Below, in pieces: positions 6,980 to 14,103 of a stretch of DNA of 14,123 bases. Location: the NCBI GenBank assembly GCA_948585895.1, contig CAPBNZ010000007.1:1-14123 (forward strand). The letters are read 5' to 3'. The DNA is from an uncultured Clostridia bacterium (lineage in GTDB: Bacteria; Bacillota; Clostridia; TANB77; CAG-508). The position numbers and the translations under genes are program-made. Numbering within the stretch: the first letter of the stretch is position 1; every line of letters begins with the position of its first letter. The notes beneath the pieces are model-generated. The model saw nothing but the letters and a program-made list of their open reading frames with translations, was not told where the DNA came from and ran no database searches.

Positions 6980-7614
6980 ATAGAAAATTTATATCAAAAA
7001 GTAATAGAGTATTAAGAAATGTTTTAAATTCAGAAGAAAATTTAGATATCATACAAGATTTTATAGAATCATTCTTAAAAATGGAAATCAAGGAAATCAA
7101 ATTAAATCCATATTTACAAGAAAAATCTAAACATTTACCAGCAGAAGAAAATTTTGGTATTGCAGATGTGAGAATAAAAGCAAAAAAACAAAAAGAATTC
7201 AATATAGGAATTCAATTTATAGATGGTTACTATGCACAAAATAAAATGCTATTATATTATGCACAAATTCATTCCAATCAATTGGCATATCAAGATGGTA
7301 GGAAGATTGCCAAAACAATAACAATTAATTTACTTGATTTTAATTATTTAAAATCACAAGAATATTTTAATAAAATTATAATACCATCTAAAACAGAAAA
7401 CCAGATTGAAATGTATGTCATAGAATTACCCAAATTTTTATCAAGTATAGATAAAATATTAGATAGGAAACAAGCATGGATGACATATTTGTGTGGAGAA
7501 AAAGAGATAGAGATAAAAAAAGTTTTAAAGATAAAAAACACTATTAAAAATGACAAAATTAGAAAGTTAGATGATTTATTGGAAAAATTTTGGAAAAGTG
7601 AAGTAATGGAATAA
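6976..7614 (+). CDS. Rpn-family / PDDEXK_2 putative nuclease-transposase, catalytic residue altered
   Basis: The 212-residue frame resembles the Rpn/PDDEXK_2 family of recombination-promoting nucleases or putative transposases. NSEENLDIIQDFIES (near 18-32), FGIADVRIKA (60-69), IGIQF (77-81), the segment near residues 94-117 ending in KTITINLLDFNYL, and ELPKF are family landmarks. The PD-(D/E)XK core keeps Asp64 and Gln80, but where homologues usually have Glu (NIEIQ) this has Gly78 (NIGIQ), so nuclease activity is doubtful. The start is odd: a strong AAGGAGG ends 25 bases before ATG 6976, too far for normal initiation, and the only start spaced well from it (GTG 6960) stops after two codons. 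The upstream leader frame probably supplies the missing N-terminus. It is shorter than many family members. Own promoter; flanked by terminators on both sides. Confidence 0.78.
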   Translation: MNRKFISKSNRVLRNVLNSEENLDIIQDFIESFLKMEIKEIKLNPYLQEKSKHLPAEENFGIADVRIKAKKQKEFNIGIQFIDGYYAQNKMLLYYAQIHSNQLAYQDGRKIAKTITINLLDFNYLKSQEYFNKIIIPSKTENQIEMYVIELPKFLSSIDKILDRKQAWMTYLCGEKEIEIKKVLKIKNTIKNDKIRKLDDLLEKFWKSEVME

Positions 7615-7693
7615 ACAAATAAGATATAAAATTAAGTCATTTGAAGCCTTTGTTTGATAGCATTCATTAACCTTATAAAGGGTAGATAGAGTC

Positions 7694-7734
7694 CATAGAA
7701 AAAGAAAAATGATTAGGTTTTATCCTAAACATTT
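7694..7734 (-). terminator. Terminator of the PASTA penicillin-binding protein
   Basis: On the minus strand, a stem formed by 7707-7717 with 7724-7734 (one internal mismatch, 6-base loop) is followed by a T-rich run (complement of 7697-7708). It lies 24 bases past the PBP stop codon. A weaker T-rich stretch on the other side (7732-7740) may let it also serve the converging Rpn-like gene. Confidence 0.65.
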
Positions 7735-7757
7735 CTCTTTACACAAAATGGGTTTAC

Positions 7758-10058
7758 TTAGTGAGCATCTGTTAAATTTTGCTTTAAAGTTACTCTGATA
7801 ATGGTACCTTCTTGAACTTGTTCATCTTTGGTATAATCTTGTGAAACAACAATACCAGAACCTTCTATATTAATATTTAAGTTTTTAGATTTTAGAGTAG
7901 ATGCAGCTTGAGAGGCATTCATACCTTTCAAATCTGGAACAGAAATAGAAGTAGAAGTAGTATTTCCTTGACCATAAAGTACAATAATAGAGCCTTTTGA
8001 AAGAGAACTTCCTGGTTTTGGTGTCTGGTTTTCTACAAGTAAGGTATTGGCATCACCAGTTACATAAGTTTTAGTAGTAAAACCAGCATTTTTTAATATT
8101 TTTTCTGCTTCTGCTATGGTTTTATTACGAATATCAGGAACGATAATGGCATTACTTAGATTGGTATTACTAGACGAATCTTCATCAGATGGAACACCTA
8201 AGTAAGGCAAAATTTCAGACAACATCTGTGACATAACTGGTCCAGCAACCTGACCACCTTGATGACCATTTATTTTATTTTGAGGGTCAGGATTGTATAA
8301 GGTAAGAAGAACCACAATCTGTGTATCTTCAATTGGTGAAATAGCTACATAAGAAGCTACATAGCCTTCTTCCTCTTTACCAACTGGAGGTTCAGAGGTA
8401 CCAGTTTTACCGCCAATAGAATAGCCAGCTACAGCAGCATGTTTACCAGTTCCATGAGTTACAACAGATTCCATTATAGATTTAACTTCTTTAGCAGTTT
8501 GTTTAGCAATTACTTGCCTAACAGGAGTAATTGGTATATCTGTTATGGTGTCTGTATCCGTATTTGTAATTTGTTTTACAATGCGAGGTTGGGTTAATAT
8601 ACCATCATTGGCTATACACGAAATAGCAGTAACCATTTGAAGAGGTGTAATATTTAATCTTTGACCAAATGACATAGTAGCAAGTTCTACAGGACCAACT
8701 TTATCAATGCTATGAAATAGACTACTTTGTTCACCATATAATCCAGAATTAGTAGAATCAAATAAGCCAAATGCATCATAGTATTTATATAAAGTTGGAG
8801 TATTAATTCTTTTGCCTAATTGCATAAAAGCAGGATTGCAAGAGTTACCAAGAGCTTGTCTTAATGTTTGTGTACCATGAGGCTGAGCTCTCCAACAAGC
8901 AATCTTTATAGCTGAACCAGATGAGTCTTCAAATAGTTCATAACCTTTGCAATAAAAATCATTGGCAATATCAGTTGAGGTAATATTTTCTTCTAAAGCA
9001 ATTGCAGAAGTTATAATTTTAAAGGTTGAACCAGGCTCATAAGTTTCAGCAACAGATTTATTTGACCACATCTTATATAAAGATTCACTTTTTTGTTCTG
9101 GTGTAAGAGAATCATAAGTTTTAGCTATAGTGGAATTAGGGCTATAAGGAGAGTTTAAATCATAATCTGGATATGAAGCCATGGCAAGGATATCACCTGT
9201 TTTGGGATTCATAGCAATTACATTTCCCCCTCTGGTACAGTTATTACCATCAACAGCTTGTTTCAAATATTTCTCCACAATAGTTTGTATATTTAAGTCA
9301 ATGGTAAGAGTTAAATCACTACCATTTTCAGCAGAAATATAAGTTTTTTCTGCATTAGGAATTTCTTGTTGGTTGCTACCTTTAGAGCTTACAATTTTAC
9401 CTGGAGTACCAGTTAAGACAGATTCCCATTTAGCCTCAATACCACTTAGACCTTGATTATCACTTCCACAAAAGCCAATTACATTAGAAGCAACATTACC
9501 ATAAGGATAATATCTTTTGGTATCTTCATCAATATTAATTCCAACTGTAATCTTATTTTCTTCCATCCATTGCTTCAATTTGTCAACTTTTTCTTGTTCT
9601 ACTTTTTTAATAATGGTTTCTACTGGAGATTTACTATTTACTTTTTCCAATATTTCATCATAATTTAATTCAAAAATTTCAGACAATCCCTTTGCTACCT
9701 TTTCTTTATAATCTTTAGTATCTACATCGTTTTTCTTAACAATTTTTGTGGGATTAATAGTAATAGTATCTACTTGAGCGCCAATAGCTAATGCCTTTCC
9801 TGTTGAATCATAAATGTTACCACGTTTAGGACTTATAATCTGATTAATAGTTTGTTGTTGATAAGCTTTTTCTTTTAAGAAATTTCCTTGTATGAACTGA
9901 ATGATGCCAATTCTAACAATTAAAAAGATAAAAAGTAAAATAATGACAATTAGCGAAATTCTTAATTTTGTAAAATGTATTAAATTTTTAGATTCAAATT
10001 TTGTTTTTAATTTTACTACTTTATGATTAGAAGTTTTTTTCGTCTCTGAATGTTTCAT
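7758..10058 (-). CDS. Class B penicillin-binding protein with two PASTA domains (SpoVD/PBP2x/FtsI-like)
   Basis: This transpeptidase cross-links peptidoglycan outside the membrane. It is 766 residues from ATG 10058. That start has AAGAGG 9 bases upstream, whereas ATG 10067 (three residues longer) would sit right on the ribosome site. In the 766-residue numbering there is a basic cytoplasmic tail, one membrane anchor (about 33-55), a dimerisation domain with RGNIYDSTG, and the transpeptidase motifs STFK at 344-347, SCN at 406-408 and KTG at 551-553. Two PASTA repeats follow (about 638-695 and 704-760), starting VPDIRNKTIAEAE and VPDLKGMNASQAA. All catalytic residues are intact. Many Firmicutes keep such a gene just after mraZ-rsmH-ftsL; here it lies about 3.5 kb before mraZ on the other strand, next to rsmA. 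Division or sporulation use cannot be told apart from sequence. Confidence 0.93.
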   Translation of the reverse strand: MKHSETKKTSNHKVVKLKTKFESKNLIHFTKLRISLIVIILLFIFLIVRIGIIQFIQGNFLKEKAYQQQTINQIISPKRGNIYDSTGKALAIGAQVDTITINPTKIVKKNDVDTKDYKEKVAKGLSEIFELNYDEILEKVNSKSPVETIIKKVEQEKVDKLKQWMEENKITVGINIDEDTKRYYPYGNVASNVIGFCGSDNQGLSGIEAKWESVLTGTPGKIVSSKGSNQQEIPNAEKTYISAENGSDLTLTIDLNIQTIVEKYLKQAVDGNNCTRGGNVIAMNPKTGDILAMASYPDYDLNSPYSPNSTIAKTYDSLTPEQKSESLYKMWSNKSVAETYEPGSTFKIITSAIALEENITSTDIANDFYCKGYELFEDSSGSAIKIACWRAQPHGTQTLRQALGNSCNPAFMQLGKRINTPTLYKYYDAFGLFDSTNSGLYGEQSSLFHSIDKVGPVELATMSFGQRLNITPLQMVTAISCIANDGILTQPRIVKQITNTDTDTITDIPITPVRQVIAKQTAKEVKSIMESVVTHGTGKHAAVAGYSIGGKTGTSEPPVGKEEEGYVASYVAISPIEDTQIVVLLTLYNPDPQNKINGHQGGQVAGPVMSQMLSEILPYLGVPSDEDSSSNTNLSNAIIVPDIRNKTIAEAEKILKNAGFTTKTYVTGDANTLLVENQTPKPGSSLSKGSIIVLYGQGNTTSTSISVPDLKGMNASQAASTLKSKNLNINIEGSGIVVSQDYTKDEQVQEGTIIRVTLKQNLTDAH

Positions 10059-10093
10059 ATGCCTCATCCTCTTTTGTTTAAATTTGTAATCAT

Positions 10094-10122
10094 ATTTTAT
10101 CTTAAAAAGAGTTAAAAATCAA
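10094..10122 (-). promoter_or_regulatory. Promoter of the PASTA PBP gene
   Basis: On the minus strand, TTGATT (complement of 10117-10122) and TAAAAT (complement of 10094-10099) have a 17-base spacer. It ends about 36 bases before ATG 10058 and is back to back with the rsmA promoter. Confidence 0.55.
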
Positions 10123-10128
10123 TAAAAG

Positions 10129-10157
10129 TTGAAAAAATAAAAAAAATGTAATATACT
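10129..10157 (+). promoter_or_regulatory. Promoter of rsmA
   Basis: TTGAAA at 10129-10134 and TATACT at 10152-10157 are separated by exactly 17 A-rich bases. The predicted leader before ATG 10223 is about 58 bases. Confidence 0.6.
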
Positions 10158-10222
10158 ATTCATTGTAGTTTAGATAATATAGTTAACCTAAATAATAATC
10201 AATACTAAATGAGGGAAAGTAA

Positions 10223-11083
10223 ATGAGTACAATTTTAAAAGAAACGAGATTGATAATGAATCAATATCATATAAAAGCCAATAAGTCTTTAGGACAAAAC
10301 TTTTTAATCCGTGAAGAAGTGATAGAAGCTATGATAGATAGTAGTCAAATAAAAAAAGAAGATTTAGTAATTGAAATTGGTCCAGGACTAGGCACATTAA
10401 CAAAAAATTTGCTAAAAAAAGCGGGAAAAGTAATTTGCATTGAATTAGATAAAAATATGATAAATATTTTAGAAAATAGGTTTTCAAATGAGGATAATTT
10501 TGAAATTCTTAATCAAGATGTATTAAAAGTAGATTTAAAAAATTTGATAGAAACGAAAAAAAATACAGGAGAAATAAAAGACGTAAAAATAGTAGCCAAT
10601 TTACCATATTATATAACAACTCCAATAATCATGAAATTATTAGAAGAAGAATTACCTTTACAAAGTATAACCGTTATGATACAAAAAGAAGTAGCAGATA
10701 GGTTAATAGCTATACCAGGAGAAAAAGAAACTGGTAGTATAACTTATAGTGTATATTATTATGCAGAAGCACAAGACATAGTAGAAGTACCAAAGGAATC
10801 TTTTATACCAGAACCAGAAGTAACATCAAAAGTGATTAAATTAACAATTCGAAAAGAACCACCTGTTAATATAAAGCAAAAAGATACCATGTTTCACATT
10901 ATAAAGTGTGCTTTTATGCAAAGAAGAAAAACATTACTAAATGCATTAGTGAATACCAAAGTTTTTAGTAGTAAGCAAGAAGGAATAAAGATTCTAGAAC
11001 AATTAGATTTGGATACCAATATAAGACCTGAAAAATTAAAACTAGAGGATTATGCTAACATTGCTAAATTGACACACAAATAA
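10223..11083 (+). CDS. rsmA: 16S rRNA dimethyladenosine transferase RsmA (KsgA)
   Basis: RsmA uses S-adenosylmethionine to dimethylate the two adjacent adenines in the loop of the 3'-terminal helix of 16S rRNA (A1518/A1519 in E. coli numbering), a late check in small-subunit assembly. The 286-residue length is normal. Motifs: KSLGQNFL (21-28), the SAM-binding loop EIGPGLGTLT (51-60), acidic IELD (73-76) and the catalytic NLPYY (126-130). FIPEPEVTSKV near 194-204 is a further family mark. ATG 10223 has GAGGG at 10211-10215, 7 bases upstream. It diverges from the PBP gene and is followed 74 bases later by the sortase gene, which has its own promoter. No convincing terminator lies between them. 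Confidence 0.97.
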   Translation: MSTILKETRLIMNQYHIKANKSLGQNFLIREEVIEAMIDSSQIKKEDLVIEIGPGLGTLTKNLLKKAGKVICIELDKNMINILENRFSNEDNFEILNQDVLKVDLKNLIETKKNTGEIKDVKIVANLPYYITTPIIMKLLEEELPLQSITVMIQKEVADRLIAIPGEKETGSITYSVYYYAEAQDIVEVPKESFIPEPEVTSKVIKLTIRKEPPVNIKQKDTMFHIIKCAFMQRRKTLLNALVNTKVFSSKQEGIKILEQLDLDTNIRPEKLKLEDYANIAKLTHK

Positions 11084-11118
11084 AATAGGGAAAAAGTATT
11101 TTCATTTATGGATTTTTA

Positions 11119-11127
11119 TGTTATAAT
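11119..11127 (+). promoter_or_regulatory. Extended -10 promoter of the sortase gene
   Basis: TG at 11119-11120, one base, then perfect TATAAT at 11122-11127 form an extended -10 element. The -35 position (TTTTCA, 11099-11104) is poor, as is common for extended -10 promoters. It lies 30 bases upstream of ATG 11158. Confidence 0.55.
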
Positions 11128-11157
11128 AAAAAAGAAGTATAAAATAGGGAGATTATA

Positions 11158-11895
11158 ATGAATCAAATTTTAGTCACTAAAAAATTGTATATTACGCCTG
11201 AATTAAAAAGAAAAAAGAGGATTTATAAATTCGAATTCTTTTTATCTGTTTTTTTGGTGTTTATTTTAATCTCTGTTTGCATTTATGCTGAATATGATAG
11301 AAATAAAAGTGAACAAGTATCACAAGAGATTTTAGCTAATCTTGAGATACCAGAAGAAGATACAACTGTTGCTAAAAATAATATATTAGTTGTTGTGTTG
11401 GATGAAGAAGAACAACAAGAACAGCCGCAAACGACTAGTAATACTACAAATCATGTTGTTAAACAGACAACAGCAAATGGGTACCAATATGCAACCATAG
11501 GAACAATTAATATACCAAAAATAAGTGTTAAATATGCTATTATTGATGGACCAACAGATACAACAGAAGAAACAGAAGAATTGTTAAAGATTTCGCCTAC
11601 TAAGTTCTGGGGACCAGAACTTAATGAAATTGGGAATTTTTGTCTTGTAGGTCATAATTATAGAAATACTAAGTTTTTTAGTAAAGTTCCAACATTAGTA
11701 AATGGTGATATTATAGAAATAACAGATTTATCAGGAAAAATGATTCAATATAAAGTATATAATAAATACCAAGTAGACCCAACAGATGTTAGTTGTACAA
11801 CCCAATTAACGAATGGAAAAAAAGAAATTACTTTAATTACATGCACAGATGATAGTAAACAAAGAGTGGTTGTAAAAGCGAGAGAAATAAAGTAA
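11158..11895 (+). CDS. Sortase (cysteine transpeptidase), class not assigned
   Basis: Sortases cleave a C-terminal sorting signal on secreted proteins and join them to peptidoglycan or to pilin subunits. This 245-residue protein has a basic N-terminus and one membrane anchor (about 25-44). An acidic, Gln/Thr-rich spacer (about 45-107) leads to the sortase barrel from IGTINIPKI at 114-122. The catalytic triad is visible: His166 in VGHNY, Cys229 in TLITCTDD and Arg236 in KQRVVVKA. The short Cys-to-Arg spacing is unlike the longer loop usual in class B. AGGGAG at 11146-11151 supports ATG 11158. No LPxTG-type substrate or pilin gene is in the window, so it looks like a housekeeping enzyme whose substrates are elsewhere. 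A strong terminator follows. Confidence 0.9.
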   Translation: MNQILVTKKLYITPELKRKKRIYKFEFFLSVFLVFILISVCIYAEYDRNKSEQVSQEILANLEIPEEDTTVAKNNILVVVLDEEEQQEQPQTTSNTTNHVVKQTTANGYQYATIGTINIPKISVKYAIIDGPTDTTEETEELLKISPTKFWGPELNEIGNFCLVGHNYRNTKFFSKVPTLVNGDIIEITDLSGKMIQYKVYNKYQVDPTDVSCTTQLTNGKKEITLITCTDDSKQRVVVKAREIK

Positions 11896-11896
11896 G

Positions 11897-11932
11897 AAAA
11901 TCAGTTTCATTGGAAATGAAGCTGATTTTTCC
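11897..11932 (+). terminator. Strong intrinsic terminator after the sortase
   Basis: A 15-pair stem, 11897-11911 with 11915-11929 (one G-U, 3-base loop GGA), ends in TTTTT. It begins two bases after the sortase stop codon. Confidence 0.85.
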
Positions 11933-12061
11933 ATTTCTATCTATTATAAAAGGTATAATATTTAAGTTAGTGGTAGTAGCAGCTAAGAGACAATTTCTTT
12001 TTCACCAAGATAATAAAAAAGCATATTATATAGAAAGCACAGAAGAGAGGAGGATATGTTT

Positions 12062-12742
12062 GTGGCAAAGATATTACTATTTAATAATGATACAGATAGG
12101 ATGGAAACTTATTATAGAGAAGAATCAGAGCCTATGCCATATAATACAAATGGAACTTTAAAAGTAAAAGAATTTAGAGGTTCTAGTAGAAGTAATATAT
12201 TGTGGACTACTAAGAGAACGATGCAAAGTTGGAATAGCCAAAGATACATTTATGGAGGACCAATACCAGTAGGATTTGCCTTTAAGAGACCATATGAAGG
12301 AGGACATGGAAACCAGAGTCAACACTATGCTGGCGTAGCTTTTGATGTAGGGCAGAGATTAACATCTACACAGAGGAGCAGACTATGGCAATCAGCCAAT
12401 AATTCAGGAGTGTGGAGTTATGTCGAGCCAATTTCATTAACACCAACTTGGGTACATTTTGATAAGCGTTTTGGAAAATCTGCTTGTTCAACGGGAGGAT
12501 TTCCAACAATAAGAAGGGGAAGCTTAAGCAATTATGTATTAATAGCTCAAGATGATTTAAATACATTAGGATTTCGAACTGGTGGATTAGATGGAATTTT
12601 TGGAGCGGCGACACAAAATGCAGTGATAGCTTACCAAAGGTCAAGAGGTTTAGCAGCAGATGGAATTGTTGGATGTAATACATGGAGGTCATTACAAGAA
12701 AATGTAGTTGGCACAGGTCCAACTAGTACAACAATAAATTAA
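12062..12742 (+). CDS. M15/VanY-like peptidoglycan peptidase with C-terminal peptidoglycan-binding domain
   Basis: The 226-residue protein joins a Zn-dependent peptidase-like domain to a PG_binding_1 domain. I chose GTG 12062 (MAKILLFNND), since GGAGG at 12049-12053 is 8 bases upstream; ATG 12056 would be only 2 bases from it. The SxHxxGxAxD motif is SQHYAGVAFD, giving His88 and Asp95. Glu122 and His132 in TPTWVHFD complete the likely metal and catalytic set. The binding domain (about 153-212) shows QDDLNTLGF, LDGIFGAAT and ADGIVGCNTW. No signal peptide or membrane segment is visible although the substrate is extracellular. That suggests release by lysis, export by another route, or mother-cell action during sporulation. 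A SigK-like match lies upstream (AC 12004-12005, CATATTATA 12022-12030). Domain calls are firm; the bond cut is inferred. Confidence 0.85.
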   Translation: MAKILLFNNDTDRMETYYREESEPMPYNTNGTLKVKEFRGSSRSNILWTTKRTMQSWNSQRYIYGGPIPVGFAFKRPYEGGHGNQSQHYAGVAFDVGQRLTSTQRSRLWQSANNSGVWSYVEPISLTPTWVHFDKRFGKSACSTGGFPTIRRGSLSNYVLIAQDDLNTLGFRTGGLDGIFGAATQNAVIAYQRSRGLAADGIVGCNTWRSLQENVVGTGPTSTTIN

Positions 12743-12776
12743 TGCCTAAAGTGGTTCCTCACTTTAGGCATTTTTG
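12741..12776 (+). terminator. Terminator shared by converging genes
   Basis: A perfect 13-pair stem, 12741-12753 with 12760-12772 (6-base loop), runs into TTTTT at 12771-12775. It starts within the peptidase stop codon, and the stop of the opposing XRE gene (12764-12766) lies inside its right arm. On the minus strand the trailing T-run is weak. Confidence 0.88.
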
Positions 12777-13141
12777 TTATTTTCTTTTTTATTTTGAATT
12801 TTAATTAATTCATTGGCAAGAATGGCAACAATATTTTTATTATAATCATTTAACTTCAAATAATCTTGTAAGAATTTATCATCTGTAATATTGTCTAAAA
12901 TAGGAGTCCTATTATTAATTAAATCTTGAAAAAGAAAATCAGAATTTATATTAAGTGCTTTACAAACATTAATAATAGTAGAAGCACTACCAAAAGCAAT
13001 TCCTCTTTCTAATTGACTAATATATCTAGGAGACAAAGATAACTTTTCAGCCAATTCTTCTTGTGTGTATTCTGCCTTTGTTCTAGCTAATTTAATTTTC
13101 TTTCCTATATTCTTTCTTAAAATTTTTTCATGATTATTCAT
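12764..13141 (-). CDS. XRE-family helix-turn-helix transcriptional regulator
   Basis: A 125-residue cytoplasmic DNA-binding protein. The N-terminal Cro/C1-type helix-turn-helix spans about residues 12-70, with YTQEELAEKLSLS and PRYISQLERG as the two core helices. The C-terminal part (about 78-116) is a short helical region of unknown role, followed by a Lys/Asn-rich tail. No membrane, peptidase or sensor domain is present. ATG 13141 has an ideal AAGGAGG (complement of 13149-13155) at 7 bases. It converges on the peptidase gene and diverges from mraZ across a 450-base gap. Targets are unknown; control of its own promoter is a common pattern in this family but is not shown here. Confidence 0.9.
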   Translation of the reverse strand: MNNHEKILRKNIGKKIKLARTKAEYTQEELAEKLSLSPRYISQLERGIAFGSASTIINVCKALNINSDFLFQDLINNRTPILDNITDDKFLQDYLKLNDYNKNIVAILANELIKIQNKKENNKNA

Positions 13142-13539
13142 GAGGATTCCTCCTTATATCTCAATATAGAAAGTATAGCAATTAGGAAATAAAAAAAGAA
13201 CGAACTATTAATATGAAAAGTAAAAATAATATAATATGAAATGTTCTAAAAACATAGAAAAAGTTTAAGATGTTTAAACAGTTAATATTGTTAATTTAAG
13301 GCATAATCTATTATTTCTGTAGTATTTTATGTGTTAGATTCTACTAAGGTAAAAAATAGGAAAATCCTGCAATCGTAATTATTGTTGCTTATTAATCTTT
13401 TACATAGATTTAAAAATAATAGATGATACCTTTAATTTTTACTATTTGCACCTATAGTATTGTAGAATTGTTAGAAAAAAATAAAAAAAAAATAGAAAAA
13501 AGCTTGCAAAATTATAAAACTTATATTAAAATTTAAGTG
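13142..13539. other. Long non-coding gap between the XRE gene and the mraZ operator
   Basis: About 400 bases without a credible gene. The XRE promoter is at its left end: minus-strand extended -10, TG-C-TATACT, complement of 13172-13180. In the middle are several short AT-rich inverted repeats (for example GTTTAA/TTAAAC at 13264-13280), none with a T-run or conserved feature I recognise. The right end is very A-rich (13470-13502), like an UP element in front of the mraZ promoter. I see no tRNA, riboswitch or ORF of useful length. Confidence 0.5.
13504..13532 (+). promoter_or_regulatory. Promoter of mraZ and probably the dcw cluster
   Basis: TTGCAA at 13504-13509 and TAAAAT at 13527-13532 have a 17-base spacer and an A-rich tract upstream. 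Transcription would start near 13539, right at the first AAGTGG repeat, so MraZ bound there would block initiation. Confidence 0.65.
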
Positions 13540-13576
13540 AAGTGGAGAAAAGTGGTACAAAGTGGTAGAAAAGTGG
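13535..13576 (+). promoter_or_regulatory. MraZ operator: four AAGTGG repeats in helical phase
   Basis: AAGTGG occurs at 13540, 13550, 13560 and 13571, with a half-match AAGTGA at 13535. The spacing of 10, 10 and 11 bases places all copies on one face of DNA. MraZ proteins are known to bind short G-rich direct repeats of about this period at their own promoters, and AAAGTG-type boxes are reported from Mollicutes. The array lies between the promoter and the ribosome site (AGAGGTG, 13579-13585). Confidence 0.8.
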
Positions 13577-13593
13577 AAAGAGGTGAAAATTAA

Positions 13594-14019
13594 TTGCTAA
13601 TTGGTGAATATGAACATTCCATAGATGTAAAAGGCAGATTAATTATGCCAGCGAAGTTAAGAACCGATATGGGAGAAAAATTCATTGTAACAAAAGGTTT
13701 AGATGGATGTTTATTTGCATTTTCACAAAATGAGTGGTTAAATTTCGAAACAAAATTAAAAACATTACCCCTTTCTGATAAAAATGCTAGAAACTTTGTA
13801 AGATTTTTCTTATCTGGTGCTACAGAATGTGAAATAGACAAACAGGGAAGATTTTTAATTCCTAATAATTTAAGAGCAGCAGCTAATTTAGAAAAAGAAG
13901 CTGTTATTATAGGAGTAGGCACAAGACTTGAAATTTGGGACAAACAAACATGGCAAAATTGTGATGAAGCTATTTCAGCAGATGAAATTGCAGAAAATAT
14001 GACAATGTTAGGTATATAA
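13594..14019 (+). CDS. mraZ: Transcriptional regulator MraZ
   Basis: MraZ is a ring-forming DNA-binding protein that represses its own dcw operon, the division and wall gene cluster. The 141-residue length is normal. It has two SpoVT-AbrB-type halves: the first has GEYEHSIDVKGR (4-15) and the second has GATECEIDKQGR (75-86), including the DxKGR and DKQGR loops that contact DNA. RLEIWDKQTW and AEIAEN-like sequence near the end match Bacillus MraZ. The start is TTG 13594 with AGAGGTG ending 8 bases upstream; a weak start may help keep levels low. The AAGTGG operator lies directly upstream. The next gene would normally be rsmH, but the window ends 104 bases after mraZ without a recognisable rsmH start. 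Confidence 0.97.
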   Translation: MLIGEYEHSIDVKGRLIMPAKLRTDMGEKFIVTKGLDGCLFAFSQNEWLNFETKLKTLPLSDKNARNFVRFFLSGATECEIDKQGRFLIPNNLRAAANLEKEAVIIGVGTRLEIWDKQTWQNCDEAISADEIAENMTMLGI

Positions 14020-14039
14020 CTTGAAAAAGTTTATATAGA

Positions 14040-14103
14040 TACTAAAGATAAACATACAAAAGATAACATTTTAATTTACCAAAGACAAATTTACAAAAGA
14101 TAA
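14040..14103 (+). repeat. Four degenerate 12-base direct repeats after mraZ
   Basis: Copies of TAC(T/A/C)AAAGA(T/C)AA start at 14040, 14055, 14077 and 14092, spaced 15, 22 and 15 bases. The second and fourth copies are identical. The 22-base step breaks any reading frame, so this is not a coding repeat. The last pair extends to a 15-base unit (14073-14087 and 14088-14102). Role unknown. Confidence 0.6.

Noticed and set aside
11080..11150. 12-base direct repeat ATAAAATAGGGA at 11080-11091 and 11139-11150
   Set aside because: One copy spans the rsmA stop and the other a ribosome site; two copies of a simple purine-rich string in AT-rich DNA are easily chance.
11910..12161. Open frame of 83 codons on the plus strand
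   Set aside because: It begins inside the sortase terminator stem, has no ribosome site or recognisable domain, and overlaps the start of the better-supported peptidase gene.
13413..13437. Possible third copy of the mnmA-flanking element (AAAATAATAGAT)
   Set aside because: Only the first block matches; the TCACAGC block and the closing TAAGATA are missing.
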